DNA of 22,900 bases from a virus. Shown in pieces: positions 1 through 5,991 of the stretch. A program made the position numbers and the translations under genes. The notes beneath the pieces were generated by a model. That model ran no database searches and was not told where the DNA came from. It saw only the letters and a program-made list of their open reading frames with translations. Each line of letters begins with the position of its first letter. Positions within the stretch are counted from its first letter, which is position 1. The stretch is from IMG/VR virus record IMGVR_UViG_3300033553_000551, positions 1 to 22,900 of that record; one strand, given 5' to 3'.

Positions 1-1
1 A

Positions 2-967
2 ATCGCAAGAGATCAAAGTGTAGTCGCTACTGAAATAAACATGATCAAAGCCCAAACGAACAAAATACTATTAAGCAGTGCAGTTGAAATTGGAAAAAGG
101 TTAAAAGAAGCGAAACAAATGGTAGGACACGGTAACTGGGAACATTGGCTGGAAACCGAAGTAAGTTACTCCAAAAGAACAGCCACGAATCTAATCAGAA
201 TTCACGATGAATATGGTCCGTTATTGATTGAAAATCAAATCGGCAACCAGGTTGCCGATTTGGGTTACACCCAAGCTGTGGCAATGCTTAAACTAGATTT
301 TGAAGAGCGAGAAATTTTCATGGAAGATAACGATGTGCCAAGCATGTCAAAGAGAGATTTAGAGGCTGCCATCAAAGAGAAAAATGACATTTTAAGAGAA
401 AAAGAGATCCTTGAAGGTCGAGTGAAAGCATTAATAGACAATCAAGCAGTCCTGGAGAAAGAAATCGAAGAACATTCCACTGAAACTGATCAGTATGAAA
501 CTGAAATAGGGAATTACAAAAACCAGATTGAAGAAATGAAAAAGAAAGCACTCGAAGTTGACAAGCTTGAGAAGCAACTTGACGAAAGCAAAGAAAGTAA
601 GACAGCGGATCCGGAACTCATCAAATCTTTAGAGGAGCAATTAAGTAAAGCGAACGCTGAAGCCAAGGCACTTAAAACCGAGTTGCAGGAAAAATCACAA
701 GTGATAGCATCCTACAAGCCAATTGAGAAGAAAGTCGAAGTTATCAAAGAAGTGGTACCAGAAAAAACATTGGCTGAGATTGAAACGCTCAAAACGAAAA
801 TAGCAGCTTCTGAGAATACCATCAAATACAAAGCGACATTCCAGGTATTGGTTACTCTATTCGACGAATTGATCAATATTCTAAATGACATCAAAGCAGC
901 TGACGCTAAAGAATATGAAAAGTACAAAGGCGCGACAAACAAACTTCTTGAAAAATTGATGCAGTAA
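2..967 (+). CDS. DUF3102 family phage protein, 5' end cut by window edge
   Basis: The frame is open back to base 2, and the residues before the first ATG (base 41) already fit the DUF3102 start pattern (VVATEINMIKAQTNKI), so the true start lies upstream of the window. The N-terminal part (to about residue 100) has family hallmarks: EIGKRLKEAK, then GHGNWEHWLE, then SKRTATNLIRI, then LGYTQAVAML. The rest, roughly residues 110-280, is rich in Lys/Glu with heptad-like spacing and is a predicted long coiled coil. The biochemical role of DUF3102 is not established. The N-terminal part looks like a DNA-binding helical domain, which is inference. A perfect 12-bp inverted repeat lies inside the gene at 236-262. 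The next gene starts 9 bases downstream, so it probably belongs to the same operon. Confidence 0.85.
   Translation: MARDQSVVATEINMIKAQTNKILLSSAVEIGKRLKEAKQMVGHGNWEHWLETEVSYSKRTATNLIRIHDEYGPLLIENQIGNQVADLGYTQAVAMLKLDFEEREIFMEDNDVPSMSKRDLEAAIKEKNDILREKEILEGRVKALIDNQAVLEKEIEEHSTETDQYETEIGNYKNQIEEMKKKALEVDKLEKQLDESKESKTADPELIKSLEEQLSKANAEAKALKTELQEKSQVIASYKPIEKKVEVIKEVVPEKTLAEIETLKTKIAASENTIKYKATFQVLVTLFDELINILNDIKAADAKEYEKYKGATNKLLEKLMQ
236..262. repeat. Perfect 12-bp inverted repeat within DUF3102 gene
   Basis: CAAATCGGCAAC (236-247), a CAG loop, then GTTGCCGATTTG (251-262). The arms match perfectly. It lies in the coding region for the NQIGNQVADLG segment. It could form an mRNA hairpin or serve as a palindromic protein-binding site; no T-run follows, so it does not look like a terminator. 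Confidence 0.9.
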
Positions 968-976
968 GGTGGCCAT

Positions 977-1216
977 ATGAAATATGTAATCTATCTCAAT
1001 CAAAGAGTAAGTGGCAAATCACAGTTCACCGGCAAAATAAAAAACGTTAATGGCGCAGATATGGCCATCATGTCGAAGGATAAGCCTAAGCTGTACAGAT
1101 CATACGGATGGGCCATAAGAGAAGCAAAGCAATTGAACATCAAATGCAACCACCAGGGACCGTTTGGCGTGGAAACCTATGCAAGTTATCTACACAGGAT
1201 ATTTAGAGGAGGCTGA
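977..1216 (+). CDS. Hypothetical phage protein, 79 aa
   Basis: A small basic soluble protein with no domain that I recognise. It starts at ATG after an AAGGTGG ribosome site just behind the stop of the DUF3102 gene. The N-terminus (MKYVIYLNQ) looks like a beta strand, and the C-terminus has several aromatic and His residues (GVETYASYLHRIF). It has no membrane segment and no Cys pair. The gene sits 2 bases ahead of the following TTG-start gene, so translation is probably coupled. The coding call rests on good spacing and ribosome sites; the function is unknown. Confidence 0.65.
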   Translation: MKYVIYLNQRVSGKSQFTGKIKNVNGADMAIMSKDKPKLYRSYGWAIREAKQLNIKCNHQGPFGVETYASYLHRIFRGG

Positions 1217-1218
1217 TT

Positions 1219-1446
1219 TTGAAAGTATACTGCGAAGAATGTGAAGGTGCAGGATGGAAAGTCATCGAGGACGCTGATCCATCTGCCGAAGAGATACTGA
1301 ATGAATGCCAGGCATGTAAAGGATGCGGATTCACCGAGAGAAACGATTTAGAGGAACTGGTCCAGATAGGGACAAAATACTTGATAAGCAGAAAGGAGTG
1401 GAACGCATGGATATTGGAACAAGGCGACCAACAAAGATTCAATTAG
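1219..1446 (+). CDS. Small CxxCxGxG zinc-finger protein (DnaJ central-domain-like)
   Basis: This 75-aa protein has two copies of the zinc-binding repeat known from the DnaJ central domain: CEECEGAG near residue 5 and CQACKGCG near residue 31, so one zinc site of four Cys is likely. It uses a TTG start preceded by AGGAGG at 1207-1212 with good spacing. The C-terminal half (ELVQIGTKYLI...) is helical and contains no further motif. Isolated DnaJ-type zinc fingers are common as small phage proteins, but their job is not known; protein binding or a redox role is only a guess. The end overlaps the start of the next gene by 40 bases. Confidence 0.7.
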   Translation: MKVYCEECEGAGWKVIEDADPSAEEILNECQACKGCGFTERNDLEELVQIGTKYLISRKEWNAWILEQGDQQRFN

Positions 1447-1940
1447 AAATGAAGAAGCTCCTTTACGAATATGATTGTGAGCACGGAAAGCTTCCTGATG
1501 TTGAAACAATATGTGATATGACTGGAAAAGCTTCACACACAATCCTCAATATCCTCAGGTGCTCGGATTATCCAAAAGAAATGCTGTTATCTCCACAGGA
1601 TAAGCAGTACATGGAAGCTTATAGAGACGGAATGAAGCCTAAAGACATGGCAGTGATTCTAGGCATTACAGTAAGCACATCAAACAGGCGCATGAGATCG
1701 CTTTGTGACAAAGGTCTTGTAAGCTACAAAATAGAAAAGCGCGTTGAATTTGCAAGAGAAAAGCCAGAGAAAAAGCAGTATGTAAGCGTGAGAGAGGGCA
1801 CTATTTACGCAAATGCCAGAGGATATATTGACAATGTTGATGATTGCTTCATATGTAACTTATGGGACAAAGGCAAGTTCATTGAGGGAATACGGTTCGA
1901 GGGTCATGAACTTGTATTTGTGGAAAGCAGGTGCTCTTAA
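1407..1940 (+). CDS. Helix-turn-helix protein, probable DNA-binding regulator
   Basis: I chose the ATG at 1407 (177 aa) because AAAGGAG lies at a good distance (1392-1397); the frame is open further upstream to 1323, but that stretch overlaps the zinc-finger gene. The N-terminal 50 residues (QLEMKKLLYEYDCEHGKLPDV...) look like a first helical DNA-recognition unit. A second helix-turn-helix follows around residues 70-105 (KPKDMAVILGITVSTSNRR, then LCDKGLVSYK), resembling winged-helix regulators. The C-terminal 60 residues are beta-rich with no motif I know. The role is inferred as transcriptional control of phage genes. The target is unknown. Confidence 0.6.
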   Translation: MDIGTRRPTKIQLEMKKLLYEYDCEHGKLPDVETICDMTGKASHTILNILRCSDYPKEMLLSPQDKQYMEAYRDGMKPKDMAVILGITVSTSNRRMRSLCDKGLVSYKIEKRVEFAREKPEKKQYVSVREGTIYANARGYIDNVDDCFICNLWDKGKFIEGIRFEGHELVFVESRCS

Positions 1941-2407
1941 TGGTAAGGGATGCTGTTCGAGAAATGGAGCAAACAAGGAGGCACAAGGAAGAATCAACCG
2001 TAACTGTATACCGGGCAACCCCGGAACAAATTGATAAGATGTTGGGAGGAAAAGACATGGGAAGACCTGCGGGATCAAAGAACAAGGCGAGATTAAATGA
2101 TAAAAGTGAGGTCACTGCAAAACAAGATGAAAAAGAAGTGAACATAACGGCAAATAACTTAGAGGCAAACACAAACCCAACCGAAAAGTTATTGGAAAAA
2201 GAAGTGTCGGAAACAATTCCTGATCACATGAAAGACTTTAAAGAACTAATACGAATGAAGCATAGAGTGGCTTGCCAATTTGCATTGAAATACAAGATTG
2301 AATCAGAGTTAAAAGAAGCGCAAAGCGACAATACGTTTCAAGAAAGTGTATGCAGAATCATAGATTATTGCGAGGAAACACTCAAACAGTTTAAGAAAGA
2401 CCTTTAG
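1940..2407 (+). CDS. Hypothetical phage protein with GRPAGSKNK motif
   Basis: The gene overlaps the stop of its upstream neighbour (TAATG); a GTG at 1931 is another possible start. An internal ATG at 2058 has a much better ribosome site (GGGAGG, 2043-2048) and begins MGRPAGSKNK, a string typical of the extreme N-terminus of many phage proteins. Two products, or a fused short upstream gene (about 39 residues ending EQIDKMLGGK), are therefore possible. The middle is Asn/Glu/Lys-rich and probably disordered. The C-terminal 75 residues (KDFKELIRMKHRVACQFALKYKIE...) are helical. No enzymatic motif is visible and the function is unknown. The RPxGSKNK string resembles an AT-hook-like basic patch. 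Confidence 0.65.
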   Translation: MVRDAVREMEQTRRHKEESTVTVYRATPEQIDKMLGGKDMGRPAGSKNKARLNDKSEVTAKQDEKEVNITANNLEANTNPTEKLLEKEVSETIPDHMKDFKELIRMKHRVACQFALKYKIESELKEAQSDNTFQESVCRIIDYCEETLKQFKKDL

Positions 2408-2417
2408 AGGAGGCGCA

Positions 2418-2717
2418 ATGAAAATGATTATACTGATTATCGTCCTGATATTCTTAATATCTTGGTCAGCGCTTCTTCATATGGCCAAAGATGACATCGA
2501 ATCAAGGATATCGATTATTGAAGAAGAAAACGAGCTCTCTGAAAAATTAACTAAACGCCTGGACAAAAGAATTAATGTCCTCATGGATGAGGTGAATGAG
2601 ATCAAGGAGGATGTATCTGTAATTCAAGATACCATTGATCCGCTGAGAGTTGAGTTCATCAGTGAAAACAAAGAGTGGATTGACAAAGTGATGAGTGAAG
2701 CGGAGGACCAAAGATGA
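2418..2717 (+). CDS. Small membrane-anchored coiled-coil protein
   Basis: A 99-aa protein. Residues 2-22 are a clear transmembrane or signal-anchor segment (MIILIIVLIFLISWSALL), and residues 28-85 form a predicted coiled coil with regular Ile/Leu spacing (SRISIIEEENELSEKL, KRINVLMDEVNEIKEDV). It has a strong AGAGGAGG ribosome site directly after the previous stop. The charge pattern suggests a single-pass protein with the coiled coil on the outside or in the cytoplasm; the sequence does not decide. Holins and spanins usually lie in the lysis module rather than in the early block, so I do not name it as either. Confidence 0.65.
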   Translation: MKMIILIIVLIFLISWSALLHMAKDDIESRISIIEEENELSEKLTKRLDKRINVLMDEVNEIKEDVSVIQDTIDPLRVEFISENKEWIDKVMSEAEDQR

Positions 2718-3067
2718 AAAGTGAGTTTTATATAGCAACCAAAGTGCTTGGTGCGACTAAAATAAAAAAAGAAAAAGGATTAATCGCCACGATAAAGACT
2801 GCTGTAGGTCCGCTCGAAATCGGATTCAGGTATGTACACATAGGGCACGATGGCGATGAAACACACCACATCGATGAAATCATTTGCGTTGGTACCGAAC
2901 TGAAAACTGGAGTAATAATTGGCAAATCAAACAACATAGTCAATTGTGCAAAAGAAATAAGAAAGAACGCCAAAAATCCAAAAATGAAACTATACCTAAA
3001 CGCACCTTTATCAAAGACGCTAAGAGATCTAATCAGAGAAGAGAAAGAGAAGGTGTCCAATGAGTGA
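2714..3067 (+). CDS. Hypothetical phage protein, 117 aa
   Basis: It starts within the stop of its neighbour (ATGA overlap) after GGAGG at 2702-2706. The first 75 residues are beta-rich (FYIATKVLG, GPLEIGFRYVHIGHDGDETHHIDEIICVG), with a His/Asp cluster near residues 43-54 that could bind a metal; this is inference. The C-terminal 40 residues are helical and basic (NAKNPKMKLYLN, LRDLIREEKEK). I do not recognise the family. It overlaps the next gene by 8 bases, so the two are likely translated together. Confidence 0.6.
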   Translation: MKSEFYIATKVLGATKIKKEKGLIATIKTAVGPLEIGFRYVHIGHDGDETHHIDEIICVGTELKTGVIIGKSNNIVNCAKEIRKNAKNPKMKLYLNAPLSKTLRDLIREEKEKVSNE

Positions 3068-3305
3068 AAAACTAAGACCATGCATTGTCAAAGGCAAGAA
3101 ATCATTTTTCCACAAATGGTCAGAGGTCAGCAAGATAGTAGATCCTTCGCCGTTATTAAATGGCCATGGTGGCGGAGTGGTGAGAGTCACTGTAGGAATC
3201 ATTGAGAATGAAGACAATGGAGCTGTACATGAATGTTATCCATACGAGATCAGATTCACAGACAGAAACATTGGAGAACCTCAGGAGGATATAAGCGTTA
3301 TTTAG
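3060..3305 (+). CDS. Hypothetical phage protein, 81 aa
   Basis: A small beta-rich protein. It begins at ATG with AAGGTG at 3050-3055, inside the end of the upstream gene. Features are RPCIVKGKKSFFHKW, a Gly-rich turn (NGHGGGVVRVTVGII) and an acidic C-terminus. Similar small proteins occur in Clostridia phages, but I know no function for them. It has no Cys pairs, membrane segment or DNA-binding motif. The gene is followed by an AGGAGGG ribosome site for the next small gene. Confidence 0.55.
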   Translation: MSEKLRPCIVKGKKSFFHKWSEVSKIVDPSPLLNGHGGGVVRVTVGIIENEDNGAVHECYPYEIRFTDRNIGEPQEDISVI

Positions 3306-3313
3306 GAGGGTGA

Positions 3314-3496
3314 ATGATTAAAGACAAATTATGGTATGTGAAAAGATCAAAAGCTAGAGCAAGTCAAAACGACACCGAAACTTTTGGAATGTACAATTTC
3401 AACAAAGATTTAATCTGTGAGTTTAGGGAAAGAGAGATTTTAGAAGAAATCTGCATGCAGCACAACCTGATAGTTTTAGAAAGCGAGGGCGAATAA
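3314..3496 (+). CDS. Hypothetical phage protein, 60 aa
   Basis: It begins MIKDKLWYVKRSKAR and ends LIVLESEGE. The start is set by AGGAGGG at 3304-3310. The N-terminal half is basic and beta-like; the C-terminal half (LICEFREREILEEICMQHN) is one amphipathic helix. The stop overlaps the next start (TAATG), and the last codons together with the junction form the first copy of a 20-base cassette that recurs twice downstream. Function unknown. Confidence 0.5.
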   Translation: MIKDKLWYVKRSKARASQNDTETFGMYNFNKDLICEFREREILEEICMQHNLIVLESEGE

Positions 3497-3498
3497 TG
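3479..3498 (+). repeat. Repeated stop/RBS/start junction, copy 1
   Basis: GAAAGCGAGGGCGAATAATG. Near-identical cassettes occur at 3655-3674 and 3843-3862. Each encodes the last residues (E)SEGE or SEDE of one gene, supplies a GAGG ribosome site and contains the start of the next gene. Confidence 0.75.
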
Positions 3499-3672
3499 AT
3501 TGAACAAGATGACTTGAGAGTTAATGTTATAAGAAAAAACTTTGTGAAAATCAAACATATTCATAGCGGTATAACAGTAACTAAAGAAAATAAATCACAA
3601 GTCAAAGCAAAAGAAGAAGCGTTAGAGGAACTTGAGATGCTGGTTGAATTATGGGAAAGCGAGGATGAATGA
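3496..3672 (+). CDS. Short hypothetical phage protein, 58 aa
   Basis: The reading frame runs from ATG 3496 (TAATG overlap) to TGA 3672. The product starts MIEQDDLRVNVIRKNF and ends ELWESEDE. It looks like a short beta hairpin followed by a Lys/Glu-rich amphipathic helix (AKEEALEELEMLVELW). Both ends are tied to neighbours by overlapping stop and start codons, and the upstream GCGAGGG can serve as ribosome site. This tiling is the main support for it being real; the function is unknown. Confidence 0.5.
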   Translation: MIEQDDLRVNVIRKNFVKIKHIHSGITVTKENKSQVKAKEEALEELEMLVELWESEDE

Positions 3673-3674
3673 TG
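3655..3674 (+). repeat. Repeated stop/RBS/start junction, copy 2
   Basis: GAAAGCGAGGATGAATGATG, differing from the other two copies by 2-3 bases. It joins the 58-aa and 62-aa genes. Confidence 0.75.
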
Positions 3675-3860
3675 AGAGCACCGACTATAAGGGTAACAGA
3701 ACTTGAAGCAGTTAAAGAATTTGTTGAAGGCATCAAAGAAGTTAAAGAGTTAAAAGAGGAAGAACTCGTATCATATGAAACGGCATATAAACTGATTATG
3801 AAAAAACATGACGTTTTTAAAGAGCGGATAGAAAAAGAACGGGAAAGCGAGGGTGAATGA
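3672..3860 (+). CDS. Short hypothetical phage protein, 62 aa
   Basis: Two ATG codons stand side by side (3669, 3672); the second is better spaced from GCGAGG. The product begins MRAPTIRVTELEAVKEF and is mostly acidic/basic helix, ending KERESEGE like the protein encoded at 3314-3496. The similar tail is due to the repeated junction cassette rather than clear homology of the whole proteins. The family is not recognised. Confidence 0.5.
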   Translation: MRAPTIRVTELEAVKEFVEGIKEVKELKEEELVSYETAYKLIMKKHDVFKERIEKERESEGE

Positions 3861-3862
3861 TG
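3843..3862 (+). repeat. Repeated stop/RBS/start junction, copy 3
   Basis: GAAAGCGAGGGTGAATGATG, joining the 62-aa gene to the gene starting at 3860. Confidence 0.75.
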
Positions 3863-4087
3863 AAATACTTGATCTCAAAAGAATTCTTTAAAGAATCTGC
3901 TGATATCGCAAAACAAATGGGACTAAAGCGTAACGAATGGACCCACATTCCATACGACAGAAAAGAAAGACGCAAAAACCTATTGGGTAGGAGAGCAGAC
4001 AAAGAACACTTGATAGGTTATTTTTCAGAGGAAGAGACATGTCTCTTGACACCATGGCAGAATATTGTTGAAAGAGAGGTCAAGTGA
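3860..4087 (+). CDS. Conserved-type phage protein, 75 aa
   Basis: The ATG at 3860 is better spaced than 3857 from the GAGGG at 3849-3853. The product begins MKYLISKEFFKESADIAKQ and contains MGLKRNEWTHIPYDRKERR and LIGYFSEEE. Small phage proteins with this layout (helix, then a 'NEW..VP..R..' turn, then 'LIGxFTxxE') are familiar from Clostridia and Bacilli phages, but no function is assigned to them. A 16-bp perfect palindrome (4032-4047) lies near its end. It overlaps the next start by one base. Confidence 0.6.
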   Translation: MKYLISKEFFKESADIAKQMGLKRNEWTHIPYDRKERRKNLLGRRADKEHLIGYFSEEETCLLTPWQNIVEREVK

Positions 4088-4434
4088 TGAAAGCTAAACA
4101 ATACGCTCAAACAGTAATAGACAACGACTTCTCAATTGAATCTCTTGTTGAAATAACAAAAGCTATGATCGATGAAGTTAAAACAATATGCGATCAAAGA
4201 AAATGCCAAAGTGAAAGCGTTATAAACTCAGTGTTCAAAGAAATCGATCAGAAATATAGAGCGACTTGCAGAATCATCAACAAGGAAAAACCGATCATGA
4301 ATGAGAAATCATTTAAGAAATTTATGAGAGAGTTATACAAAGATATTCCACGCATATTAGAGCTTGAATATTTCAGCGAAGGAGAAAGTTATGAAGCTAT
4401 ACTTAATCAAAAGCGTGATACAAAATGTCATTGA
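4087..4434 (+). CDS. Hypothetical helical phage protein, 115 aa
   Basis: A GTG at 4084 and an ATG at 4087 are both possible; the ATG has better spacing from GAGAGGT. The product is almost entirely helical and charged, with two Cys near residues 36 and 41 (ICDQRKCQSE). It ends with NQKRDTKCH. No family is recognised. The last 44 bases overlap the next gene, which carries its own GAAGGAG ribosome site inside this frame. Confidence 0.55.
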   Translation: MKAKQYAQTVIDNDFSIESLVEITKAMIDEVKTICDQRKCQSESVINSVFKEIDQKYRATCRIINKEKPIMNEKSFKKFMRELYKDIPRILELEYFSEGESYEAILNQKRDTKCH

Positions 4435-4648
4435 CTCTGAGTTTGACACCAAAGGAGCTGCACGCAAAGCTCTGAAAATGTTGGATAAAATTGAAAGACA
4501 CGTTAACATAGGATCGGTTATTGACACCATGGTCAAAGAAGGCACAGTCATCAAAAGAGTTGATAGATACAAAGACGATAATAATCCTATTGAAATCAGG
4601 ATCACTGAGAAAGACATTGAAAGATGGATCCTAGAGAAGGAGGAATAA
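4391..4648 (+). CDS. Hypothetical phage protein, 85 aa
   Basis: I take the ATG at 4391 (MKLYLIKSVIQNVI), preceded by GAAGGAGAAAG; the frame is open upstream to a TTG at 4364 that has no suitable ribosome site. The protein has a short N-terminal strand, a helix (TKGAARKALKMLDKIER), and a beta-turn-rich C-terminus ending in an acidic helix (EKDIERWILEKEE). The function is unknown. The next gene follows immediately. Confidence 0.55.
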   Translation: MKLYLIKSVIQNVIDSEFDTKGAARKALKMLDKIERHVNIGSVIDTMVKEGTVIKRVDRYKDDNNPIEIRITEKDIERWILEKEE

Positions 4649-4915
4649 ATGATGTCAAAGTACAGAAAGAAACCAGTAGTTGTTGAAGCAATCCAATGGG
4701 ATGGAAAAAACCTCGTGGAAATCTCCAAATTCATGAAATCAAGAGTTACAGCAGAAGATTTTATGAGTGGAGAAAAACAACTATTAATATACACTCTTGA
4801 AGGAACAATGAGAGCCTCGAAAAACGATTGGATCATCAAAGGCGTAGATGGAGAGTTTTATCCATGCAAGCCGAACATCTTCGAAAAGACGTATGAGGAA
4901 GTCAAGGTTAAATGA
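4649..4915 (+). CDS. Conserved phage protein of the 'YRKKPVVVEAIQW' family
   Basis: The N-terminus (SKYRKKPVVVEAIQWDG) and the C-terminal pattern (NDWIIKGVDGEFYPCKPNIFEKTYE) match a very widespread small phage protein of unknown biochemical role. The length (88 aa) is normal for it. The ATG is doubled (4649, 4652), and GAAGGAGG at 4636-4643 fits either. The family is usually found among early/accessory genes, as here. It overlaps the next start (ATGA). Confidence 0.75.
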   Translation: MMSKYRKKPVVVEAIQWDGKNLVEISKFMKSRVTAEDFMSGEKQLLIYTLEGTMRASKNDWIIKGVDGEFYPCKPNIFEKTYEEVKVK

Positions 4916-5223
4916 TTATAATAGACCAATTTGCAGAACCACCTGAAGAAATATTCGAAGATCCACTAGACCAAAGATACACATGCTACAAATGCAAGAT
5001 TGAACATAGAATCACGTTGCACGAGCCACTCATGGGAAAGAATCGACAGTTATCGAAAAAATACAAACTTCAAGTGCCATTATGCTGGAAGTGTCACGAA
5101 AAAGTACAAACAGAATCAACTAATGAGTATAACGACATGCTCAAGAAGATCATGCAGCGCAAGTTCATATTGTATTATCCGGAACTTGATTTCTTAACTA
5201 TATTTGGGAGGAACTATCTATGA
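4912..5223 (+). CDS. Putative zinc-binding phage protein, 103 aa
   Basis: Two Cys pairs, CYKC near residue 25 and CWKCHEK near residue 60, are separated by a basic linker. This is the spacing of a four-Cys zinc module, with an extra His beside the second pair. The remainder is helical (NDMLKKIMQRKFILYY). It resembles small HNH-like or recombination-associated zinc proteins of phages, but no catalytic His/Asn pair is visible, so I do not call it a nuclease. ATGA overlap links it to the gene before, and its end overlaps the DUF4406 start. Confidence 0.6.
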   Translation: MIIIDQFAEPPEEIFEDPLDQRYTCYKCKIEHRITLHEPLMGKNRQLSKKYKLQVPLCWKCHEKVQTESTNEYNDMLKKIMQRKFILYYPELDFLTIFGRNYL

Positions 5224-5648
5224 AGATATACATTGCAGGCAAAATAACAGGGGTAGACAATTACAAAGAGATATTTGGCGAGGCGGAAGCAAGACTAAAG
5301 AAAATGGGATTTACAGTGATGAATCCGGCAATCCTTCCTTATCCGGGCTTCGAACATAATGAGTATATGCAGATATGCTTAACTATGATTGATGTGTGTG
5401 ATGCGGTTTGTTTGCTCGATGGATGGGAAGAGAGCACAGGTGCGTGCATGGAATTTTATCACGCGAATTCAAATGGAAAACTGATAATCAAATACACGTC
5501 AGAGAGGGACCTGAATGCTGAAGAAGAAAAGACATTGAATGAAGCGGCACTCATGCTTATTGCGGTGGCCAACACCACACTTGATTCAAAGATGTTCATC
5601 GACAAGGTGTTAGAAAGACTTACCGAAAGGGCTCAATATGAAGGTTAG
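5220..5648 (+). CDS. DUF4406 / nucleoside 2-deoxyribosyltransferase-like protein
   Basis: The N-terminus MKIYIAGKITG is the first strand and phosphate/sugar loop of the DUF4406 and nucleoside deoxyribosyltransferase fold. MNPAILPYP follows near residue 35, then the signature DVCDAVCLLDGWEESTGAC around residues 58-76, with an acidic residue after GAC (ME) in the position of the family catalytic Glu. Members act on N-glycosidic bonds of nucleosides or nucleotides, although DUF4406 itself is poorly characterised. The C-terminal 45 residues are an acidic helical extension (DLNAEEEKTLNEAALMLI). GGGAGG at 5207-5212 sets the start. It stands three genes before the Tad1-like gene. Confidence 0.8.
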   Translation: MKIYIAGKITGVDNYKEIFGEAEARLKKMGFTVMNPAILPYPGFEHNEYMQICLTMIDVCDAVCLLDGWEESTGACMEFYHANSNGKLIIKYTSERDLNAEEEKTLNEAALMLIAVANTTLDSKMFIDKVLERLTERAQYEG

Positions 5649-5790
5649 GGCAAAAGACGGAATGAAATACTACTGCAGGTCATGTAGCAAAGAAATGCCA
5701 CGTGACAAGAAGAAAAGCGACAAAGAGCACGTAGTATATAAGGACAAATGCAAGTGTGGAAGTGGCGGAAAGATAAAGTATGTCGAGTAG
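5638..5790 (+). CDS. Small zinc-ribbon-like protein, 50 aa
   Basis: The product, MKVRAKDGMKYYCRSCSKEM..., has CRSC and, 25 residues on, CKCGSGG, an arrangement suited to a small zinc ribbon. It is very basic. The ATG lies inside the end of the DUF4406 gene (11-base overlap), with GAAAGGG upstream at about 5625-5631. The same frame stays open after its TAG stop into the next small gene, probably by chance. Nucleic-acid or protein binding is inferred only from the zinc ribbon and charge. Confidence 0.55.
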   Translation: MKVRAKDGMKYYCRSCSKEMPRDKKKSDKEHVVYKDKCKCGSGGKIKYVE

Positions 5791-5835
5791 GTCAAACGTA
5801 GATTAAGACTCAGACTTTTAGAGGAAGATGGCGTG

Positions 5836-5991
5836 ATGAGAAAAACACTAAGAAACATGATGAAAAAAGAACGAGGAAATAACAAAATTGCTTCAATCTG
5901 GAGAAGGTACCAAGAAAACATATATGGCTATAAAGAGTATTGGATAATGCAAACACGAAACAGAAAAAATGGCAAGAGGTGCAAAGTATGA
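5836..5991 (+). CDS. Short basic hypothetical protein, 51 aa
   Basis: ATG 5836 (or the adjacent GTG 5833) follows AGAGGAAG at 5819-5826. The product is highly basic and aromatic ([30 protein letters not shown]). Its stop overlaps the start of the Tad1-like gene (ATGA), which makes translational coupling likely. No homologous family is recognised. Support is moderate and rests on the ribosome site and the tight junction. Confidence 0.45.
   Translation: MRKTLRNMMKKERGNNKIASIWRRYQENIYGYKEYWIMQTRNRKNGKRCKV

Noticed and set aside
1323-1406. Longer start for the helix-turn-helix gene
   Set aside because: The extension overlaps the zinc-finger gene and lacks a ribosome site, while 1407 has a well-spaced AAAGGAG.
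2418-2717. Holin or spanin
   Set aside because: A single N-terminal membrane segment plus coiled coil is not enough, and it is far from any lysis or late tail gene.
4032-4047. 16-bp perfect palindrome AAGAGACATGTCTCTT as an operator
   Set aside because: With 22.9 kb scanned, a zero-spacer 16-mer palindrome has a substantial chance of arising at random, and it lies deep within a gene with no promoter-like sequence near.
4357-4839. Long open frame on the - strand
   Set aside because: It covers two well-supported + strand genes with their own ribosome sites; its Ser/Phe/Ile-rich composition is what A-rich coding DNA gives in reverse.
5638-5991. Stop-codon readthrough joining the zinc-ribbon gene to the next small gene across TAG 5788-5790
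   Set aside because: The frames match, but the second gene has its own AGAGGAAG ribosome site and start, and no other in-frame TAG in the window suggests recoding.
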